Of a DNA stretch of 21,855 nt, positions 15,327 through 21,855 are shown in pieces. The translations under genes and the position numbers were made by a program. Positions within the stretch are counted from its first letter, which is position 1, and every line of letters starts with the position of its first letter. The stretch is from contig LWDH01000004.1 in assembly GCA_002083395.1 (NCBI GenBank), positions 1 through 21,855 of the forward strand, written 5' to 3'. A model generated the notes under the pieces. That model did not search any database. It saw only the letters and a list, made by a program, of their open reading frames with translations, and had not been told where the DNA came from. The stretch comes from Proteobacteria bacterium SG_bin4. Lineage in GTDB: Bacteria > Pseudomonadota > Gammaproteobacteria > Burkholderiales > Nitrosomonadaceae.

Positions 15327-17515
15327 CCCACAACCTGCTCGTCGAATTATTGGTGGAAGAATTGCCGCCGAAATCGTTGAAACAACTGGGTGCGAGTTTC
15401 GCTGAATTACTCGCTGCCAGCCTGAAAGCGCAAGGATTGATCGCGCCTGATGCGGCGATTACGCCTTACGCCACCCCGAGACGATTGGCGGCGCATATCG
15501 CCAACGTCGCGGCGCAAGCGGCCGATCAAGCGGTCACGCAAAAATTGATGCCGGTCAAAGTCGGCTTGGACGCCGGCGGTCAGGCGACGCCGCCGCTGTT
15601 GAAAAAACTCGCCAGCCTTGGCGTCGACGCGTCCGCAGTGCCGCAACTCAAGCGCGCGCTGGACGGCAAAACCGAAACGCTGTTCCTGGATACCGTTGTG
15701 AAGGGCACGTTGTTGACCGACGGACTGCAAAAAGCCTTGCAAGACGCGATCAGCCAATTGCCGATTCCAAAGGTGATGACGTATCAACTGGCGGACGGCT
15801 GGCAAAGCGTGCATTTCGTGCGCCCGGCGCATTCTTTGGTGGCCTTGCACGGCGCCGATGTCGTGCCGGTCAGCGTGCTCGGTCTGCAAGCCGGACGCGA
15901 AACGCAGGGACACCGCTTTGAAGCGAAAGTGAGTCCGATCGTGTTGCACAACGCCGACAATTATGCGCAGCAATTGCAAACCGAAGGCGCTGTGCTCGCC
16001 GGATTTGCCGATCGCCGCGCGGAAATCGCGCGCCAGCTTACCGCCGCCGCTGCGAAAGAACATCTCACGCCCATCGACGATGAAGCGCTGCTCGACGAAG
16101 TGACCGCGCTGGTTGAACATCCGAACGTGCTGGTTGGTCAATTCGACGCCGAATTCCTGCAAGTGCCGCAGGAATGCCTGATTCTGACGATGAAAGCGAA
16201 CCAGAAATACTTTCCGCTGCTCGACGCCAACGGAAAACTGGCCAACAAATTCTTGCTGGTCTCCAACATCCGCCCCGCCGATCCGGCCCAAGTCATCGCC
16301 GGTAATGAGCGCGTAGTGCACTCGCGTCTCGCCGACGCCAAGTTTTTCTTCGATCAGGATCGGAAAAAAACACTGGCGTCGCGCTTGCCGGAGTTGGATA
16401 AGGTGGTGTATCACAATAAATTGGGTACGCAGGGTTTGCGTATGAACTATGTTCGTACCATCGCCAAAATGATCGGCGAGATGCTGGGTGGCGATGAATT
16501 GGCTAAGCAAGCATACGAAGCCGCCACACTCGCCAAGGCGGATTTGCTGACTGACATGGTGGGTGAGTTCCCGGAATTGCAAGGCATCATGGGACGCTAC
16601 TATGCACAATATGAAGGATTAAGCGACGATATTGCATTTGCCATCGAGGATCATTACAAACCGCGTTTTGCCGGTGACGAATTGCCGCGTAACCCGGTGG
16701 GCGTTTGCCTGGCATTGGCGGACAAACTGGAAACCTTGGTGAATATGTTCAAGATTGGTGAAGTGCCAACTGGTGACAAGGACCCTTTTGCGTTGCGCCG
16801 TCATGCACTGGGTGTTATTCGTATTTTGAAAGAAAAGAATTTACCGTTTGACTTAAATAGTTTGATTAATCGAACAATTGAGATTCTCGAAAAGGATGAA
16901 CCTTCCGGATTAAGAGTAAGCAATTCCAATGAATCAATCGAGAAACAACATCAAATTAAGCAAGAATCTCGTGAACAGTTGATAGCTTTTATTCGTGAAA
17001 GACTCGCCGGAAATTTACGGGAACAAGGCTACACGGCTCAAGAAGTGGATGCCGTGCTCAGTAGTTCGTATCTGCCAGAACTTATTTTAAATGATATTGT
17101 TAAACGACTTGCTGCAGTGCGAGTTTTTATGGCATTACCGGAAGCTGCGAGTTTGGCAGCTGCCAACAAGCGAATCGGCAATATTCTCAAAAAAGCGAAA
17201 GCGGAAGATAGTTTTAGCCCAGATCCGAAGTTTTATGAGAATCTTCAGGAGCCAGCCGAAACAAAACTTCGTCAAGAGTTGACCAAAATAGTAGAAATAC
17301 TTAATGCTTCCGTCCGTTTTGCTGAATATGAAGATAAGGACTATGTAACTCTTCTTCAAGAACAAGCCAAACTGAAAGTGTTTATTGATGACTTTTTTGA
17401 TAACGTTATGGTGAACGTCGACGATAAAAAACTGCGCAATAGTCGACTATCGTTATTGAATGGATTTTATGAAATCATGAATGAAGTAGCCGATCTTTCC
17501 AAACTCGCGTCTTAA
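15323..17515 (+). CDS. glyS: Glycine-tRNA ligase beta subunit
   Basis: This 730-residue subunit binds tRNA-Gly and supports the GlyQ catalytic subunit. It starts MTHNLLVELLVEELPPKSL, the family's N-terminus, at an ATG overlapping the glyQ stop. Typical blocks are ATPRRLAAHIANV, QECLILTMKANQKYFPLLD, VVHSRLADAKFFFDQDRK, YEGLSDDIAFAIEDHYKPRF and KDPFALRRHALGVIRIL. The C-terminal anticodon-binding region (about 500-730) ends NVMVNVDDKKLRNSRLSLLN. Base use is odd: the first two thirds run at about 62-65% G+C in sampled lines, but from about 16810 to the stop they run at about 32-38%. The frame stays intact and the protein matches the family throughout. gmhB starts one base after the stop. Confidence 0.97.
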   Translation: MTHNLLVELLVEELPPKSLKQLGASFAELLAASLKAQGLIAPDAAITPYATPRRLAAHIANVAAQAADQAVTQKLMPVKVGLDAGGQATPPLLKKLASLGVDASAVPQLKRALDGKTETLFLDTVVKGTLLTDGLQKALQDAISQLPIPKVMTYQLADGWQSVHFVRPAHSLVALHGADVVPVSVLGLQAGRETQGHRFEAKVSPIVLHNADNYAQQLQTEGAVLAGFADRRAEIARQLTAAAAKEHLTPIDDEALLDEVTALVEHPNVLVGQFDAEFLQVPQECLILTMKANQKYFPLLDANGKLANKFLLVSNIRPADPAQVIAGNERVVHSRLADAKFFFDQDRKKTLASRLPELDKVVYHNKLGTQGLRMNYVRTIAKMIGEMLGGDELAKQAYEAATLAKADLLTDMVGEFPELQGIMGRYYAQYEGLSDDIAFAIEDHYKPRFAGDELPRNPVGVCLALADKLETLVNMFKIGEVPTGDKDPFALRRHALGVIRILKEKNLPFDLNSLINRTIEILEKDEPSGLRVSNSNESIEKQHQIKQESREQLIAFIRERLAGNLREQGYTAQEVDAVLSSSYLPELILNDIVKRLAAVRVFMALPEAASLAAANKRIGNILKKAKAEDSFSPDPKFYENLQEPAETKLRQELTKIVEILNASVRFAEYEDKDYVTLLQEQAKLKVFIDDFFDNVMVNVDDKKLRNSRLSLLNGFYEIMNEVADLSKLAS

Positions 17516-17516
17516 T

Positions 17517-18056
17517 ATGAAACTGATCATCCTCGACCAAGCCGGTGTCATCAATGAGAGCAGCGAAACCTTTGTCAAAACGCCGGAGGAATGGATTGCG
17601 ATCCCTGGCAGTCTGGAAGCGATTGCGCGGTTGACGCACGCCGGTTACCGCGTGGTGATCGCTACCAACCAATCCGGTATTGGCCGCGGTTTGCTTGACA
17701 TGGCGACTTACAACGCCATTAACGACAAGATGCACAAAGCCGTCAGCCACGCAGGCGGGCGCATCGACGCGATTTTTTTCTGTCCGCATACCAACACGGA
17801 TCAATGCAATTGCCGCAAACCGGCGACTGGATTGTTCCAGGAAATCATGCAGCGCTACGGTGTCAATCTGAAAAATGTCATGGCAGTCGGCGATTCGTTG
17901 AAGGATTTGCAAGCGGCCGCTGCTGTCGGCGCAATTCCGGTGCTGGTGCTGACCGGTAACGGGCAGCTCACGCGCGATTCCACGGAAATTCCGGTGTGTA
18001 CGCAGATTTTTGACGATCTGGCAGCGGTTGCCGATGAACTGGTCGGTGAAGAATGA
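17517..18056 (+). CDS. gmhB: D-glycero-beta-D-manno-heptose 1,7-bisphosphate phosphatase-like HAD protein lacking the second motif I Asp
   Basis: GmhB removes the 7-phosphate from heptose bisphosphate on the way to ADP-heptose for the LPS inner core. The 179-residue protein matches in length and layout: motif II Thr50 (ATNQSGIGRG), the zinc loop C89-H91-C97-C99, motif III R100-K101 (CRKP), and motif IV D126 and D130 (GDSLKD). Motif I is abnormal. The usual DRDG is D7-Q8-A9-G10, so the nucleophile Asp7 remains but the Asp two residues on, which acts as general acid/base in HAD phosphatases (D13 of E. coli GmhB), is Ala. The protein may be inactive, much slower, or altered in function. It starts one base after the glyS stop and overlaps plsC by four bases (ATGA). 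Confidence 0.88.
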   Translation: MKLIILDQAGVINESSETFVKTPEEWIAIPGSLEAIARLTHAGYRVVIATNQSGIGRGLLDMATYNAINDKMHKAVSHAGGRIDAIFFCPHTNTDQCNCRKPATGLFQEIMQRYGVNLKNVMAVGDSLKDLQAAAAVGAIPVLVLTGNGQLTRDSTEIPVCTQIFDDLAAVADELVGEE

Positions 18057-18790
18057 GCAAGCTGCCGGCGATTGCGCGTTCGGCGCTGTATCTGTTGTTG
18101 CAGTTCATCATCACGCCGCCGTATGCGATTTTGACACTGATGTGCTTTCCGCTGTCGCCGCATAACCGCTATCGCGTCACTTCAAGCTGGACGCGCATCA
18201 TGTTGTTTCTACTGTGGCACCTGTGCGGGCTGCGTTACCGCATCATCGGCAAAGAAAACATTCCGGCATCGCCGAGCATTATTTTGTCGAAACATCAATC
18301 GGCGTGGGAAACGCTGGCGTTTCAGGAAATCTTTCCGCCGCAAGTGTGGGTATTGAAAAAAGAGCTGTTGCGCATTCCGTTTTTCGGCTGGGGTTTGGCG
18401 ATGACCAGCCCGATTGCGATTGACCGCAGCGCCAAGAAAAAAGCCCTGGAACAAATCGTCGATCAAGGCAAAGACCGGCTCAAACAAGGTTTTTGGATCG
18501 TGGTATTCCCGGAAGGCACGCGCATCCCGCCGGGACAACGCGGTAAATACCGCATCGGCGGCGCATGGCTGGCAACGCATACCAACGTGCCGGTGGTGCC
18601 GGTGGCGCATAATGCCGGTGAATTCTGGGGGAAAAATTCGTTCGTCAAACATTCCGGCACCATCACCGTCAGCATCGGCCAGCCGATCGACCCCACCGGC
18701 ATGGAAGCCGGGGACTTGAACGCGCAAGTGGAAGCGTGGATCGAAGCCGAAATGCAGCGCATCGGCCAGACCAGTCCGCAGCAATCCTAG
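18053..18790 (+). CDS. plsC: 1-acyl-sn-glycerol-3-phosphate acyltransferase
   Basis: PlsC transfers an acyl chain to lysophosphatidic acid, giving phosphatidic acid for membrane phospholipids. The 245-residue protein has N-terminal hydrophobic segments (about 8-32 and 47-60), then acyltransferase motif I at H81-QSAW-E86. This is an HX4E form of the usual HX4D; I believe Glu here occurs in other proteobacterial copies. Motif III FPEGTR is at 152-157, and the late motif VVPVAHNAGEFW is present. The ATG overlaps the gmhB stop (ATGA at 18053-18056). The neighbouring protease gene starts two bases after its TAG. The glyQS-gmhB-plsC-ygjP cluster is tightly packed and likely one transcript. Confidence 0.95.
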   Translation: MSKLPAIARSALYLLLQFIITPPYAILTLMCFPLSPHNRYRVTSSWTRIMLFLLWHLCGLRYRIIGKENIPASPSIILSKHQSAWETLAFQEIFPPQVWVLKKELLRIPFFGWGLAMTSPIAIDRSAKKKALEQIVDQGKDRLKQGFWIVVFPEGTRIPPGQRGKYRIGGAWLATHTNVPVVPVAHNAGEFWGKNSFVKHSGTITVSIGQPIDPTGMEAGDLNAQVEAWIEAEMQRIGQTSPQQS

Positions 18791-18792
18791 CC

Positions 18793-19494
18793 GTGCCAAC
18801 GCAAACCGTCACGCAAATCACGACGCTCGGCGGCCAAGCAATCCCCTATACTCTCATTCGCAGCCGCCGCCGTTCGATCGGCCTGCAAATCGGCCAGCAC
18901 GGCTTGCGCATCAGCGCACCGTTGCATACCCCGCTTTCCCATATTGACAGCGTGTTGCAGCAAAAAGCCGGTTGGATCACGAAGAAGCTTGCGCAATGGC
19001 AGGATAAAAAAAGCCTGACGCTCGACTGGTCGTTGGATTCCACCTATCCCCTGCTCGGCGAACCGTGGCGCATTGCATTGAAACCGACCGGGGAAATCGC
19101 AATGGCACAATCATTCGACCATGAACCGCCGCAGCCGCTTGTCATTGCACTTACGCCCCGCCAAATCGAAATCTTCGTAATGAGCTGGTATCAACAGCAG
19201 GCCATCGACTGCTTCCAGCAGCGCATTGAACTTTATGCACCGAAATTGAATTTAACCACCCCGCCCTTCCGCCTCTCCCAAGCCAAAACCCGCTGGGGCA
19301 GTTGCAACAGCCGTGGTTTCATCACGTTAAACTGGCGCTTGATCCAATTGCCGCTGCACTTGGTCGACTACGTCGTCGCCCACGAACTCGCGCATTTGAT
19401 CGAGATGAATCATTCGAAAGCGTTTTGGGCGGTGGTGGAGAAGGTTTGCCCGGGGTATCGGGTGGTGCGTAGGGAGCTGAAGGAGTATGGTTAA
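18793..19494 (+). CDS. YgjP/DUF45-type M48-like metallopeptidase
   Basis: The 233-residue protein (counted from the GTG) has the zinc-protease motif HELAH at 197-201, followed by the family's downstream NHSKAFW at 206-212, whose His is the third metal ligand. The upstream block KTRWGSCNSRGFITLNWRL is at about 165-183. An N-terminal RSRRRSIGLQI strand is typical of the YgjP-like (WLM/SprT-related) group. The cellular substrate is unknown. GTG at 18793-18795, just after the plsC stop, is the preferred start. The frame is open further upstream to an ATG at 18736 inside plsC, but the extra residues do not look conserved. No strong ribosome site is visible, so translational coupling to plsC is likely. 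Confidence 0.88.
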   Translation: MPTQTVTQITTLGGQAIPYTLIRSRRRSIGLQIGQHGLRISAPLHTPLSHIDSVLQQKAGWITKKLAQWQDKKSLTLDWSLDSTYPLLGEPWRIALKPTGEIAMAQSFDHEPPQPLVIALTPRQIEIFVMSWYQQQAIDCFQQRIELYAPKLNLTTPPFRLSQAKTRWGSCNSRGFITLNWRLIQLPLHLVDYVVAHELAHLIEMNHSKAFWAVVEKVCPGYRVVRRELKEYG

Positions 19495-19613
19495 ACCTTA
19501 CAACAGATGCAAAGATAAATTTATGAATGATAAACGAGTATTCGAGTCTGTTCTTTTTGACATGGCAGCGATTCTGCAGATAGTTTTAAGCGGCCTATTA
19601 ATTTAAATACATT

Positions 19614-19619
19614 TATAAT
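19614..19619 (+). promoter_or_regulatory. Possible -10 element upstream of ptuA
   Basis: A perfect TATAAT lies in the 206-base AT-rich gap between the protease gene and the PtuA-type ATPase gene. No acceptable -35 hexamer is found 16-18 bases upstream, so this is only a candidate promoter. It would give a leader of about 75 bases before the ATG at 19701. Confidence 0.3.
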
Positions 19620-19625
19620 GCAATC

Positions 19626-19640
19626 GGGTTAAGGTCTCTA
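19626..19640 (-). repeat. Partial inverted copy of the IS-end-like sequence upstream of ptuA
   Basis: Read on the minus strand, 19640-19631 is TAGAGACCTT followed by AACCC. The same ten bases followed by TGCAAAACCCC occur on the plus strand at 21815 after ptuB. The two sites face each other across the ptuAB pair. Five or six bases are missing in the upstream copy, so it may be a decayed end or a chance match. Confidence 0.35.
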
Positions 19641-19700
19641 TCATTAAGCTTGCCGAATTACTAAATTGCGTGATTATGAGATGATTGTTAAGAAGCAAGA

Positions 19701-21104
19701 ATGCCAAATTTAAGCATACAAAAATTGAGTCTGCGCGATTATCGCTGTTTTGAAGCGATTGACATCGACTTCCATCCGCAACTTACCGTACTTGTTGCGT
19801 CAAATGGCGCAGGAAAGACAGCCATTTTGGATGCCATTGCCGTAGCTTTTGGACCTTTTGTCGGTGCCTTTGACGAAAGTGTAGGGAAGCATTTCGGGCC
19901 GAGCGATATTCGTTTGATCCGTGTTCGTGAAACAACAGCCAATGAAATGGAATACGCACCCAGCGGTATTCGATTGGAAGCGACCGGATCTATTCCGGGC
20001 AGTATGGATCTAGAATTGCTTGACTGCCCCCAAATTTGGAAGCGCAGCCTGACCGGGCCAACTAAAACAAAAACCACTATTAAAGATGCCAAGGAATTGA
20101 TTGATTATGGTAAGCGGTTACAAAAGGCAGTGCGCACACCTGACACTGATACTTTACTTCCTTTATTAGCCTATTATGGTACTGCTCGTTTGTGGCAGCA
20201 GAAAAAACAAACGGGGAAAAAATTATCCCGTACTTCGCGCACCATTGGATATACCGATTGCTTGGATCCCGGTTCCAGCTACAAATCCTTCGTTGCTTGG
20301 TTTCGCTATTGGAGCGCCAATGCATTCAAAGGGCAGTTAGAGGCAAGCAAAGCCGGTCACGCCTATCAGTCAACTGAGTTTGATCATTACCTGGAGTCGG
20401 TTGGCGGTGCCGTCAACGCTTGTCTTTCTCTTTCCGGTTGGAAAGACATTAATTATTCTTATTCTCGCGAAGAACTTGTGGCCCATCATGAACAATACGG
20501 TGAATTGCCCGTTGCTCTTCTGAGCGATGGTATCCGCAACATGATCGGTATGGTAGCCGATATTGCTTTTCGCGCTACCAAATTAAATCCGCAGCTTGGT
20601 GCTCGAGCAGCCTTGGAAACTCCTGGTATAGTGCTGATTGATGAAGTAGATATGCACCTGCATCCCGAATGGCAACAAGTCGTATTGCAAAGTTTGATTA
20701 CTGCATTTCCAAGTCTTCAATTCATCGTTACTACTCACAGTCCGCAGGTATTAACTAGCATTGATGCTTCATGTATTCGCTTATTGCGACAGGAAGTAGA
20801 TCCGGAAACAAAAAGCAAAATTTCTGTGGTAAAGATTCAAACCCAGACAAAAGGAGTTTCAAGTGCTGATTTATTGGCCCAAATTATGGGAGTCGATCCT
20901 ATCCCGGATGTACCTGAGGCCAGAATGCTTTCCGAATTCCATGCCCTGATCCAGCAAAATCTGCATGAAAGTGAGCAAGGAAATGCTTTGCGAACTCGAC
21001 TTGAAGCTCACTTTGGCATCAATCATCCCGCCATGCGCGAATGTGATCGAATGATTCGTTTGCAGGCATTCAAACAAAAGCTGCCGCTGCCTAATGGAGC
21101 TTGA
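19701..21104 (+). CDS. ptuA: AAA/ABC-type ATPase, PtuA-like (Septu anti-phage module)
   Basis: The 467-residue protein has the SMC/RecF-like ATPase layout: LRDYRCFEAIDIDF at the N-terminus, then Walker A ASNGAGKT at 33-40 with Ala in place of the usual first Gly. A long insert precedes the signature-like SDG at 275-277, Walker B with LIDE at 312-315, and the switch His346 in TTHSPQ. The last 100 residues form a helical tail without a TOPRIM or nuclease motif. With the HNH gene directly behind it, this matches PtuA of Septu and retron-Ec78 systems, where the ATPase senses infection and controls the PtuB nuclease. The ATG at 19701 has a modest ribosome site (AAGAAG). The DNA is AT-rich (38% G+C in the 60 bases from 20761). 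The family call rests on domain order and partner. Confidence 0.8.
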   Translation: MPNLSIQKLSLRDYRCFEAIDIDFHPQLTVLVASNGAGKTAILDAIAVAFGPFVGAFDESVGKHFGPSDIRLIRVRETTANEMEYAPSGIRLEATGSIPGSMDLELLDCPQIWKRSLTGPTKTKTTIKDAKELIDYGKRLQKAVRTPDTDTLLPLLAYYGTARLWQQKKQTGKKLSRTSRTIGYTDCLDPGSSYKSFVAWFRYWSANAFKGQLEASKAGHAYQSTEFDHYLESVGGAVNACLSLSGWKDINYSYSREELVAHHEQYGELPVALLSDGIRNMIGMVADIAFRATKLNPQLGARAALETPGIVLIDEVDMHLHPEWQQVVLQSLITAFPSLQFIVTTHSPQVLTSIDASCIRLLRQEVDPETKSKISVVKIQTQTKGVSSADLLAQIMGVDPIPDVPEARMLSEFHALIQQNLHESEQGNALRTRLEAHFGINHPAMRECDRMIRLQAFKQKLPLPNGA

Positions 21105-21737
21105 ATGCATAAACTGCAACGAGGTATAGCGCCTACTTGTCTGTCCAATTATGAACATGGTCAGGACAATTGGGATAAGGTAACATTTGAAGATAGAGTT
21201 GCCATCTGGAAAGAATTAGATGCGATGCAAATGCAACGTTGTGCTTACTGCGAAGCTACTATTAGTAACGGCAATCGGCACATCGAACATTTCCTACAAA
21301 AGGGGCGCGATCCCACAGTTACTTTTCAATGGTCTAATCTATTTGGCTCGTGCAATCGGGCAGAAAGCTGTGGCAAACACAAGGATCAGTGTGGTGACTA
21401 TAACCCTACTGATCTGATCAAGCCTGATGAGAGCGATCCTGAGCACTATCTGCTGTTTGCTCCAGACGGCTCTGTCAAGCCGCGGGAAAATTTGTCGTCA
21501 GCCGAGAAAAAGTGCGCTATTGAGACTATCCGTATCTTCAATCTCAACGGTACCTTAAGACAGATTCGATTCCGTGAGATCGTGGGTTATATACAAACAG
21601 CCGAGGAATTCGCCAATATGGCGGATAATTTTGCTGAAGCCGAATGGCTACCACTGCTCCAGGAAGAACTTGTAACAATAAGTAATCTGCCGTTTGCCAC
21701 CGCCATCAAGCATGTGCTGACTCCTCAAGCAAAATAA
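21105..21737 (+). CDS. ptuB: HNH endonuclease, PtuB-like (TIGR02646-type)
   Basis: The 210-residue protein begins MHKLQRGIAP, a typical start for the TIGR02646 HNH group linked to Septu and retrons. It carries C46-AY-C49-E50, the nuclease motif H59-IEH62-F63, W76-SNL79 and S82-C83, and further cysteines at 89 and 96. The CxxC plus later cysteines should hold a structural zinc, and His62 should act in the HNH active site. In known systems PtuB cuts DNA or tRNA when released by PtuA; which one is cut here cannot be told. The ATG follows the ptuA TGA with no gap (21102-21107), and GGAG within ptuA supplies the ribosome site. All expected catalytic residues are present. Confidence 0.85.
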   Translation: MHKLQRGIAPTCLSNYEHGQDNWDKVTFEDRVAIWKELDAMQMQRCAYCEATISNGNRHIEHFLQKGRDPTVTFQWSNLFGSCNRAESCGKHKDQCGDYNPTDLIKPDESDPEHYLLFAPDGSVKPRENLSSAEKKCAIETIRIFNLNGTLRQIRFREIVGYIQTAEEFANMADNFAEAEWLPLLQEELVTISNLPFATAIKHVLTPQAK

Positions 21738-21814
21738 TACTCGGTGCCTTTGAGTTATATAAATCACTTTCCGCAATCGATCAAAGTAACATAAGTCCAT
21801 TTATATATTACTTT

Positions 21815-21855
21815 TAGAGACCTTTGCAAAACCCCTGATTTTTTAAAGTCAGGCA
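21815..21855 (+). mobile_element. Probable left end of an IS5-type insertion sequence, cut by the window edge
   Basis: The sequence GAGACCTTTGCAAAA starting at 21817 resembles the terminal inverted repeats of many IS5-family elements, and it is preceded by TTTTA, which could hold the short target duplication. The following bases, CCTGATTTTTTAAAGTCAGG, form a near-palindrome. No transposase is visible because the window ends at 21855. The assignment rests on recall of terminal repeat style. Confidence 0.4.

Noticed and set aside
15407..16609. A 400-codon open frame on the minus strand inside glyS
   Set aside because: It lies fully opposite a well-conserved gene with high third-position G+C, where long antisense frames arise by chance. 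The translation has no recognisable domain.
18209..18799. A 196-codon minus-strand frame opposite plsC
   Set aside because: It is antisense to an intact conserved gene, with no motif and no plausible ribosome site.
19495..19700. Search for a retron msr-msd RNA or reverse transcriptase upstream of ptuA
   Set aside because: The gap is only 206 bases, has no frame with RT motifs and shows no long inverted repeat typical of msr-msd ends.
1..21855. CRISPR arrays, rRNA genes, replication origin
   Set aside because: No regularly spaced direct repeats, rRNA-like stretches, or clusters of DnaA-box-like sites were seen in the window.

Overview
The window looks like a chromosomal segment of a betaproteobacterium, most likely an ammonia oxidiser of the Nitrosomonas group. 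I infer this from the style of the proteins and from the run lolB-ispE-tRNA(Gln)-prs-rplY-pth-ychF, which is typical of betaproteobacteria. No database search was possible, so the genus is an inference.

Layout: (1) 56-3448 is an accessory left edge. It holds an AT-rich, GmrSD-like DUF262/DUF1524 nuclease gene (+) and a Fic AMP-transferase gene with a C-terminal winged helix (-). The Fic gene has a compact promoter embedded in repeated TGTCGC/GCGACA sites. (2) 3551-12473 is a long minus-strand housekeeping block. Read in the direction of transcription it runs: TPR lipoprotein, minC-minD-minE (cell-division site selection), lolB (outer-membrane lipoprotein insertion), ispE (isoprenoid synthesis), tRNA-Gln(TTG), prs (PRPP), rplY (ribosomal protein L25/CTC), a hairpin terminator, pth and ychF (translation). 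(3) 12474-12827 is a divergent intergenic region. (4) 12828-19494 is a plus-strand block: lnt, glyQ-glyS, gmhB, plsC and a YgjP-type metalloprotease. The last five are packed with overlaps or gaps of a few bases, and several act in envelope lipid or LPS synthesis. (5) 19701-21737 is a second AT-rich accessory unit, a two-gene PtuA-type ATPase plus PtuB-type HNH nuclease (Septu-like anti-phage module) with no reverse transcriptase beside it. (6) The last ~40 bases look like the end of an IS5-type insertion sequence. A 10-bp piece of that end recurs in inverted orientation upstream of ptuA.

The points most worth attention are these. GmhB lacks the second catalytic aspartate of its HAD motif I. 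The 3' third of glyS drops abruptly from about 62-65% to about 32-38% G+C and then recovers in gmhB. The ispE stop codon shares two bases with the 5' end of tRNA-Gln. The 17-bp spacer of the fic promoter is an inverted repeat of the same sites that surround it. A Septu-like pair sits between inverted IS-end-like sequences. Putative defence genes therefore lie on both sides of a conserved core block.
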